Shown here: piece after piece, positions 55,961-64,000 of the stretch | How the letters are laid out: each line of letters starts with the position of its first letter | Position numbering within the stretch: position 1 is the stretch's first letter | DNA from: Dichetophora obliterata | Lineage: Eukaryota; Arthropoda; Insecta; Diptera; Sciomyzidae | Assembly (NCBI GenBank): GCA_963920525.1 | Contig: OY986436.1 | Span: 8,824,001-8,888,000, forward strand | DNA length: 64,000 nt | Direction of reading: 5' to 3' | Program-made: the position numbers and the translations under genes | The notes under the pieces: model-generated | The model's input: the letters and a program-made list of their open reading frames with translations, nothing else | The model's database searches: none | Told to the model about the DNA's origin: nothing

Positions 55961-56269
55961 AGCCTGCTTGAAACCCTATTTCAAGTATTTACTTAAAATA
56001 CAAGTTTAAGCTAGCTTGAGGTTGATAATTTTGAATCAAGTATAGCTTGTAATTGAATATAAATAAGCACACGACAGCTTGAGACTTGCAAGTATGCTAG
56101 CTTACAAGCGAACGGCACGAATTTTCAAGTAAAGTAAAGCTTGATGCTTTCGGCAAAAAGCTTGAAAAGCTTAAAATTGAAGGCAAGTATCCAATTAAAG
56201 CAAATATCTTGTATATTAATAATTTATATATTATAGTATAGAATAGGTGTTTTAAGGATTCTGTGGACT
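55961..56269. other. Spacer with repeated AAGCTTG motifs
   Basis: CTTGA and CAAGC phrases recur (AGCTTGAG, CAAGTATAGCTTG, CTTGAAAAGCTT). No gene. Confidence 0.4.
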
Positions 56270-56735
56270 CCGTGGTTGGAAGTTTTAGGGGTAAATGATT
56301 TCGAAGAAGATGTCAAATTTTAAAATTTAAGATGGCGGATAGAGTTGCCACCTAGATATTTTTTTATTTTTGCGAATTCTTGTTATTTTGAAATTCTGAC
56401 AACGGATTTGATTTCGAATAAAATGTCACAGTTTTAAAATTTAAGATGGAGGTTAGGGTTGCCACCTAAATTATTACCACAGTATTTCCACCTAATAATA
56501 TGTATTTTTAAAAGTTTTAAACATCATGTATCAGTAGCACTGAGTCGCTGATTTCGAATCTCAAATCAGAATTTTAAAATTAAAGATGGTGGATAGGGTT
56601 GCTACCTTAATTTTTTGTAGTTTTATGAATTCGGGGCTGGCAAAAAAATGTTACACCAAAAATGGGTCGTTGAATACGAATCCGTTGTCATAATTTCCAA
56701 ACTATAAAATGTTGAAATAGGGTTGCCACCTATTA
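56270..56735. repeat. GCCACC array, inverted relative of 39.3-40.1 kb
   Basis: Reads as the reverse complement of the 39.3-40.1 kb array: AGATGGCGGATAGAGTTGCC, TAGGGTTGCCACCTAA, TTTTTGTAGTTTTATGAATT and ACACCAAAAATGGGTCGTTG in matching reverse order. Confidence 0.8.
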
Positions 56736-57233
56736 TTATTGTAATAAAAACAGAAAAAAGTTACACAAACTCCGCATAACAAATCAAACGAACAACGGAA
56801 CAAACGATCGTCAGTCGCTTCCGACGGCAGTGCAGTCGCATAGAGTCGAAACCAGAGTTGAAAAGTAGAAAACCTGACTTTTTCCACCTACTCATGTGGG
56901 GTAGAAACAAAAAAAATCACATCAGACATATGATTCGTTTTTCAGAAGCCAGTCGCGAATTGTAAGGAAAAAAATAAATCAAGTTCCTGGATATCAACTC
57001 AAAGCTTCATATTTGTTCAAGTAGCTTGATTTTCAATTTACTTGTTACATATCTCTGGCCAGCACGTTGCTGCGTGTCCAATATCTCTTTAACTGTTCAG
57101 ACTGAAAGTATGCACATCTTAATACATAAAAGGCTAGAATGCTGCTCCACACACAGTATTTCTCAAATTGTAATTATACTTTTGACCATAAAGTAAAAAT
57201 GTTCAGCCTGAAAGTATGCACAGAAAATATATA

Positions 57234-58540
57234 GAGTGTTTTTTATAGAGTGATACAAGTTTAAATCATAATAAAACATAGTAATATATTCTTAATATCA
57301 ATGAAACGGGCTTTATTGGATAGAAAATTATTTTATGACATTAATGTTTAAATATGATTTTGGCCATGTAGCCGCCACGGCTGGTGCACACAAGGCGCAA
57401 TCTGAAACACCAATTTTCGCAAAATTTTCGCAGCATTTGCGGCCTTATCTCGCCGATAACTCTTCGAATGTTGATTTCCAGGTGTTATTCAATTGTTTAT
57501 GGTTTATTGACATAGTCAAGTGATTTTACTTAACCCTAAAGAAAATAATGAAATGGGGTTAAATCACACGATCTTGGGAGCCAATTAATTGGGCCATTTC
57601 GTGAAATTATTTTTTCGTCAAAAGTTTCCTTGAGTAAATCAATTGTAGCGCCCGCTGTGTGGCATGTGCCTCCGTCCTGTTGGAACCACATATCAGCAAG
57701 ATTAATGTCAGCTAATTGAGGTACGAAAAAACTACAAATCATGTTCTTATACCGTTCACCATTGACAGTAACATTCTGACCATCATCGTTTTTGAAGACA
57801 TATGGGCCAATGACTCCGCAGCCCATAAAGCGCACCAAACAGTTATTTTCTGTGGATGTAATGGTGTTTTGACAAAAGCTTGTGGATTCTCCTCACTTCA
57901 AATACGACAATTCTGTTTGTTTACGTACCCATTCAACCAAAAATGGGCTTCATCGGAAAATAAAATTTTCCATGGAAATTAAAATCAATATCAATTTGTG
58001 CTTCAGCCCATTCGCCGAATTGGCGGCGCATACGATGGTCGTTTGGCTTTAATTCCTACACAAGTTGAATTTTGAAAGGTTTTAAGCCAAGATATTTTCG
58101 TAAAATTCTATCGTAAAGTGGAAGGACACAACCCCAGTTGCTGAGAACGGCGACGAATTGATTGATTAGGATCATCTTCAATGCTTTCCTGTACAGCGGC
58201 TACAGATTCTTCAGTGCGCACTGTTTGGCGTCTCACGGGATGCACATTATCAGTAACTGTAAATGTGGTCCGAAAACGATCTATTGTTCTTTGAATTAGC
58301 AGCTCTGAAGGACGATTATGTACGCCACAAAATGGACGAAGTGCACGATAAGTTTGACGAACAGAAACATTATTTTGATTAAAAATTTCCACAATTTGCA
58401 CGCGTTGCTCTGATGTAAGTCAAATAATAATAAAATGTCAAAGCAAATTAAACAAAAAGCAATTTTCAACTGTTAAATAAATGGTCAAATAAGGCAGTGA
58501 TGCTTACGCAAATTTGTATCACTCTATTTAAAACAACCTT
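57234..58540 (-). mobile_element. mariner (DD41D, rosa-like), copy 2
   Basis: The left edge GAGTGTTTTTTATAGAGTGA follows TA, and the right edge, read inward, is AAGGTTGTTTTAAATAGAGT after TA. About 1.3 kb. The paralogous repeat at 55260-55960 shows the same flanks joined without the insert, confirming both borders. Confidence 0.88.
57536..58430 (-). pseudogene. DD41D mariner transposase, third Asp replaced by His
   Basis: The minus strand has two long pieces. 58401-58108 carries the DNA-binding part: VEIFNQNNVSVRQTYRALRP, then ESIEDDPNQSIRRRSQQLG, two helix-turn-helix regions. 57838-57536 carries the catalytic part: GPYVFKNDDGQNVTVNGERY, ADMWFQQDGGTCHTAG with the second Asp, and RSCDLTPFHYFL. 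Where copy 1 has LDYFF, this copy has FHYFL, so the third catalytic residue is His (codon at 57548-57550). The first Asp region lies in broken frames around 57900-58000, which include a readable SDEAHFWLNG-type segment. Confidence 0.85.
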
Positions 58541-58975
58541 TATTTGATACTTATCAGTTACAATATTGGGTTTTAACCTGATTTTTAATCCTTTTTAGAA
58601 AAGGTTATGACGAATTTAAAGAAATTCTTTTGAGTCGATTGTACCAAAAAATATAATTGTATCAACCGCAAAACGATACCTTAGTTGGTACGTATATGAT
58701 GGTTGCAAAGACAGTTTGTTTATTTGTGCATATATATGATTGCTTCCAAACTCGAATTTTTGCACTTTTACACTTGAACTAATTTTTCAACACTGTTTCA
58801 ATACGTAAAGTGTTATGTAAAGTGGTGTATATGTTTTTTTCACAAAACAATTGAATAAAAAATCAAGCTTTAAAAAGAGAAAGAAGTGCTTTCGGCAATG
58901 GCTCCAAAAAGGAAGTGTTCGGAGAACCTGTCTTAGGACAGGCTTTTATACTAGCTCAACATAAAATGGCACTGT

Positions 58976-60383
58976 AAATGATCATTTATATACACAAAAT
59001 TTATACTAAAATCAATCAAAAAATCAATAAATAAAATTAGATTTTTAATTGAATGTATGATTTAGCGGTTCTGAAGTATTTCGCAGAGTCTTACATTTAG
59101 TAAAAAGTTAAACTTAACAACATGTTTGAAGCATTTACTGCCGCTTTTTTTATAACACATCACAGATATCACAGATATTTTCAATATTGATAAAACATTT
59201 TAATAAATTTCATGTTTTATTTGAAAACTGTGCATTAGGGCGAACCAAAAAATTCAGATCGTATTCTAAGCAGTCTTAAAAGTTGCATGGGGCTTTAAAG
59301 ACCTTCTAAAAAAATTTAGGAAAGAAACACCATGTCTTCTTCTCCCGCAAGGACAAAGTTATTTTCTGTTAAAATCATTAAAAATTTACGATCACAAAAT
59401 GCTTTGATTTTCGTTAGAAAACTGCATATGTCTTAAAGCCAAAGTAAGTATAGACTTTTACTAAAAATATTTTTCCGAACACTATGCTAATCTCAATTTT
59501 TACCCACAGACACTTGTGTGAATGATATTGTAATCTAAAGGTTCACTCGATATAGGCCTTAGCTTTTATTTGTTATCAGTGTTTTCTTCATTTTAGTGGT
59601 ATTGATTATAGTGTTAAGGTTTTTCTTAAATTCGGTTTATTAATAATTTAGATATTTTTGGCGTATGCATTTTTTTGTTTTTGGGAATGTATGTTTGCTG
59701 CATTTTCTTAGTAACATTTTTATTTTAACTAAAACGGTAGCTGAAAAACCGATTTTTTACTAAAAAAGTCATTAGAAAAAAGTATTTTTCTAAAATTAAA
59801 ATCAAACGATTAAAGGTAAGATCGTATTTGCTTAACAAGTGCATATAATTTTAGTTTTAAAGTTTTAGAAGTAGTTAGCTGTAGTATAATTTTCTTTGAA
59901 CGTTTGTGTTTATAACTACAGCAATTTTCATTCAATTGACTTAAAACTTTTAAGAATATTTTAACGGTATTATACATTCCGAAAATGTAAAAAAAAATGA
60001 TTTTGGTCTCTGAAAAATGTTAATAGGCCCTTTATCGTCTTTTACAAATTCTTGGATCGCTTATCATTCTTAAAGGATATTTATCAAAAAGGCATTGTCT
60101 AAGTGCCTGTGATCATTCATATCTTAGTTCGAAATTAAAATCTACACCTAAAACAATTGGCATCTTGTGATAATTTGCACAAAGTTCAATGAAACTTGCT
60201 TTAAGCATTATCTGAACATTTTTTTAGGGCAGTATATGTTGTAAAAGAACTGTATCAACAACAAAAAATAGTTTCAGTTTAAACGATATTAGAGCGGAGC
60301 AGCATGCTTGCCTTTTATGTATTAAGATTGTAACAGCTTCAGTAAATATTTAATATTGACTAAACCAACGCAACAAAGTTTAT
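58976..60383. other. AT-rich region, no gene seen
   Basis: Only short AT-driven frames. An inverted GCTTGCCTTTTATGTATTAA motif at about 60308 belongs to the dispersed repeat family of 55-59 kb. Confidence 0.45.
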
Positions 60384-60441
60384 TAGATCAGTGGGTAGTG
60401 TGTAGGACTATTAATCGAAGGATTACGAGTTCAATTCCCAA
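60384..60441 (+). repeat. tRNA-Lys-like SINE head with A and B boxes
   Basis: TCAGTGGGTAGTGTG aligns with the D-arm/A-box of tRNA-Lys, GGACTATTAATC with its anticodon arm, and GAGTTCAATTCCC with the T-arm/B-box, all at proper spacing. The acceptor stem does not pair, so it is not a tRNA gene. The sequence continues into the AT-rich unit at 60472, suggesting a tRNA-derived SINE. Confidence 0.6.
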
Positions 60442-60471
60442 TGCTTAGAAAGAAATATTTTTAATAAATAA

Positions 60472-60530
60472 TGTTGATTTTATATGATTTAAATACAAAT
60501 TCTAAATGTTTTATAGTCTAAATCATAATC
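60472..60530. repeat. Dispersed AT-rich repeat, copy 3 (partial)
   Basis: ATGTTGATTTTATATGATTT and following bases match the start of the repeats at 7495 and 35790, here 30 bases after the tRNA-like head. Confidence 0.65.
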
Positions 60531-61979
60531 ATATAATAATATTATTTGTAATATTGTTGTAACCTTGTTGCAATAGACCCAAGAGAATAGCAGCAAAAAC
60601 TTTAAGAAAAAGGTGTATGAAAAAGTGTTCTTTTTGAGATTTTACTCAAGCAAATCACAAAACCAATCGTTAAAAGCTTTGATACAAAAATTTAAAGGAA
60701 AACACAACAACTATTTTGCTATGTTTCCTTTGCAATGGAAAATGCGAAGGCGCAGAAAAATTTTTTGTTTTTTTTTCAACTTAAGACTACTCCAAATAAT
60801 TCTCCAAGATTGAGGTACCTTTAAATAAAAAAAAAACCTTACTCTGCGCCTACTCAAATTTCTTCCGAAGCATTGCAAACTTTTTTGTTGTTTTCTCAAA
60901 ATTTTTCGTAACTAATTCGTTGTTTAGCATAACAGTTTTGAAGAAGTTATTTTGCCACTTAAACAACATTTCTGCTGTGTACAGAAATTATTCCTTTTTA
61001 TGTTACTATTAAAATTCACACTAAACTCTAAGTATAACATTTGATGCTCTTTATGTTAAACGCTATTATTACTAATATAAATAAATAAATTGAATAGAAG
61101 AATTAAGTGTGTATTGTTTCTGTTAATACAAGAAAATAGTTTTGTTTTTATATAACACTAAAACTCACACCATTGTTGCACTCAAACAAATAAAAATTTC
61201 TCACACAGCCGCAGCACTCGACAATTGCAGTTGCTTTGCGGCGTAAAACGCGAGTCATACAAAAGCGCTCAACATGCTTACTCACACTCATTCCCAAAAT
61301 ACAAACAAACTCACTAGCACAGTGATAAGCACCACTGTTTTGTGTCCAGTGAAACATTTTAAGGTCCCCTTTATGCACTGTCATGCGGTGTGCTAGTGTT
61401 TGTTATTTAACGGCAACAAAAACACAAAAACAACAACAACAAGGACAGCAATTGCTGTTTATTCTCCAAATACGTACAATAAAAATGAGCGCACAATCCA
61501 TATAAAAGCAAAAACATACAACAAGAACAACAACAACAACAACGCACACCAAAAAATGGGGACACACAGCCGCAATGTGCTTCAGAAAGCGGATTACATG
61601 CATTTTTCTGTATATGTGTTTGAGTAGTGTTTGAGTGTGTGTATGCATGTGTGCTTGTGTGTGTGTGTGTATGTGTGTGTTTGTGTTGCTGCATTTGTTT
61701 GTCATTGCTAGTGTGCTCTTGCATATAGTGTTGCATGTAGTTTGTGTATCTTTATTAACTTTACCATTTTTTAAGCTTCAAGGCAAAATATAAAATAATC
61801 AAAAAATTTTGAAAATATTTGAATAGTTCACAAAACCTTATAAATTTTGGCGGTAGTAAAAATCGTCTTTAGTAAAATTGGCACAAAAAAATATAATAAA
61901 ACAATCATCCAAAATATCTATCTTACAAAATTGAGTTAGTTTTTACATTTCTGGTAATTTTTTAGGTTTGTACAAAACA
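60531..61979. other. Gene-free region with CAA and GT microsatellites
   Basis: CAA runs at about 61420-61441 and 61520-61545 and a GT-rich run at 61633-61686 create low-complexity frames (H/T-rich and C-rich) that I do not consider genes. Confidence 0.5.
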
Positions 61980-64000
61980 ATTTTTTTTATGTAATTCTTT
62001 TATTTGCAATCTATTTAATACATATATAGCATTAAGCAAATTTGATAACTTTATAAACTTAACCTAGATTGAACCTAATGAGGGTTAATACAAAACAACA
62101 TGTACCTTCATAAGCTTTTTATTACTATATTAAACATGAGAAAAACTTATTTTCTATATAGTAAATCTAAAATATGATGCTTTTTAGTCTAGTCATTGCT
62201 TCACAATCATCTAATAAAGTAATGGCTAATACATTTGAATGGTTAGCTACTCAAGTATTTATTTATTTCTTCTTTGACAATGGGTGTTTTAGATCTCTAT
62301 AAATTATGTTGTTGCTTACCATGGAGCATTTAAAATCCTTCTTAACATTTTAGACCGGTTCCTTTAAAGAATCTCTATATTAGAGTTGCTGGCTGTTATC
62401 AACAGCTGTATGTCATATATTGGCTTTAGCATGGTTTTACAGAGCGAAATTTTGTTTTCTATACTTAATGATGAATTTGGAACAAGTTTAAAATATTTGA
62501 AGAATTGACCCAATCTGATACGCAGCTCGATATTGTCTTAACACTTCCACAGCAAGACATAAGATCGAACTAAAATAATTAAAAATTTTAAACTCGAATT
62601 ACTATTCGATATAAAAAATATAAACTTAACTTCTGCTAAGCTGTCAAAGTAAATTTTTTTATTAAATTACACTAATTGGAAGTTGTGCATCTGACAACCA
62701 CCGCATTTCCTTAGTTTTGTTTGTTAGATGTTTCCTTTTTGCTTGAGTGTGGGTTTTTTATGTTAATATCTTATGTAAATACATACCAAGATAATTAATA
62801 TTGTTACTTTGAGGGATTTCAAAGTTGTTTAGCAGAGGTTTTCGACATTCGCCTTTTCTGAGAGCAAATGTTACATAGACTGATTTTTGTGTGTTAACTT
62901 AAATGTTTCACTTTATTAACTACTTCTCATCTAAGCCGATAATATTTTGAAGGTATTTGGAAACTTCCTTAAGCAAGTTATTTGAGGTTATGAGTGCTGT
63001 ATCATCAGCATTACATGATTCTAGGACATCACCTTCTGTTGGCATATCTTCAGTAAATTTTACGCATAGCACTGGCTCTAATACACTACCTTGTGGTATC
63101 CCAGCTTTAGTTCCACATATTCTTGATATATCTGCGTTTATTTTAACATAAAAACTTCGATTTTGAATATATGACTTAAATAGAAATAAAGTAAAATGGC
63201 ACTGGAAGAAGCTACTTTATTTTGTATAGGAGCCCTTAATGCCAGACTTCGTCAAAGACTTGCTGTATATCGAAAAATACGGAGGCACAATATTGTTTAC
63301 GTTCAAATATATCTCGTATAACTTTTATTATTCGATGACACTGCTCGGCAGTCCCATTTTTTTCCAAAATCCAAACTGATGCTCAGGAATAACACTTTGT
63401 CCTTCAAGTATTGGCAAAAATCGTTGAAGAAATATTTTTTTCAAATATTTTTGAGAATATTACCAACAAACTAATAGGTCTGTATGATGCTACAGTGTAT
63501 TCAGGTTTTCTTGGCTTCGGAACCATTTTTATTTCTGCACACTTCCATTGTGTTGGGAAGTGGCGAAGCCTCAGAATGGCATGAAATAAAATTGTGAGAA
63601 ATTTGATTCCTTTCCTAGAAAGTACTTTCACTACAAATGGACCTATTTTGTCGAAACTAAGAGGTTTCTTGTTGTTGAGCGACATTATTTTACGAAAAAA
63701 CCTCTTTTACAGTGAAGCGTTTGGTTTGTGGGTCCATTTGACAAGGACAATATTAAAATATTAAAACTTCTTCATTGTCCGATTATCTAGTTAATTTATA
63801 GGGTTTGAAGGTGTTTTTTAAATGTTTGGAATAAGCATTGGCCTTATTTTTATCTGTTCTGCACCAAGAGTTATTGCTATATTTAATTGAAATGTTTCTT
63901 TTAATAGGTCGCTTGAGGTATTTAGTGGCTCGCCAGAGACTTTTTTCATTCTCACCATACGTATCTAATTGTTTCAAAAATAGCAACGTTTTTGTCTCCT
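61980..64000 (-). mobile_element. Jockey-clade LINE, 3' part, continues past the window
   Basis: An A-rich 3' end with an AATAAAAG signal lies near 61981-62005 on the minus strand. Upstream is a decayed ORF2 that extends beyond 64000. At least the last 2 kb of the element are present. Confidence 0.72.
62130..64000 (-). pseudogene. Jockey-clade reverse transcriptase, broken, partial at edge
   Basis: Reading the minus strand from the right edge: SLWRATKYLKRP (linker), then at 63685-63404 LSFDKIGPFVVKVLSRKGIK, HFPTQWKCAEIKMVPKPRKP and SYRPISLLVIFSKIFEKN (reverse-transcriptase blocks 1-2). Next come GIPQGSVLEPVL near 63100, the catalytic box as NADDTAL near 63005, LGMYLHKIL near 62780, TASNSNIEI near 62390 and a C-terminal TRLKS tail near 62190. 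The order and wording fit the Drosophila Jockey clade. Stops and frame changes occur between most blocks, and the usual Tyr/Phe of the catalytic box is Asn. The 5' portion is outside the window. Confidence 0.8.

Larger units (their letters stand above)
57060..58975. repeat. Long dispersed repeat, copy interrupted by a mariner
   Basis: Same blocks as 55260-55960, split after CAGAAAATATA by the mariner at 57234-58540 and resuming with TTTGATACTTAT. Confidence 0.8.

Noticed and set aside
60384..60441. Functional tRNA gene
   Set aside because: A and B boxes are present, but the acceptor and T stems do not pair, so it is a SINE head or pseudo-tRNA.
61407..61736. Overlapping minus-strand frames rich in His/Thr and Cys
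   Set aside because: They are translations of GT and CAA microsatellites.

Overview
This is AT-rich eukaryotic DNA, most likely from an insect and probably a dipteran. The evidence is the transposon mix: hAT, piggyBac, PIF/Harbinger-like, a DD41D ('rosa'-type) mariner, Jockey- and CR1-like LINEs, and a tRNA-Lys-like SINE. Short introns of 57-65 bases and abundant CA, CAA and AT microsatellites fit the same picture. A tephritid fruit fly is plausible, because the rosa mariners were first described in Ceratitis, but the sequence does not prove it. There is no operon, CRISPR array, rRNA gene or complete host gene. Nothing here resembles a prokaryotic system. The window reads as intergenic DNA or a very large intron crowded with nested mobile elements.

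Layout. 0.3-2.8 kb: a nearly complete hAT element with 8-bp target duplications. 5.2-6.2 kb: a hAT 3' relic next to a piggyBac zinc-finger relic. 7-10.7 kb: minisatellites and a Harbinger-like MITE. 11.3-12.6 kb: a decayed CR1-like LINE. 13.3-18.7 kb: a Harbinger-like element whose terminal repeats flank a later CR1-like LINE with two long open ORFs. 18.7-23.5 kb: gene-free AT-rich DNA with microsatellites. 23.5-24.6 kb: a long-arm foldback element. 25-28.3 kb: layered repeats around one small exon-like segment (27668-27769, minus), the only good host-gene candidate. 28.4-29.0 kb: a MULE-like MITE. 29.6-32 kb: LINE relics. 32.3-34.9 kb: a TTAA-flanked piggyBac with a broken transposase. 36.1-38.6 kb: a decayed LINE. 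38.7-43.4 kb: repeat clusters and TIR elements. 46.2-47.6 kb: an inverted-repeat cluster. 48.0-50.8 kb: a TIR element with a mariner nested inside. 51.3-51.8 kb: a foldback element. 53.8-54.4 kb: an inverted relative of the 26-27 kb repeat. 55.3-59.0 kb: a duplicated repeat, one copy of which is interrupted by a second mariner. 60.4 kb: a tRNA-like SINE head. 62-64 kb: a Jockey-clade LINE running off the right edge.

The genes do not form a pathway. Almost every coding segment is a transposase or reverse transcriptase, mostly pseudogenised. The LINE ORF pair at 13.9-18.1 kb and the hAT transposase are the least damaged. The most useful observations are the candidate host exon, the nesting order of the elements, and a mariner insertion whose unoccupied site survives in a paralogous repeat 1.8 kb away. 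All family calls come from reading translated motifs and terminal repeats by eye, with no database search.
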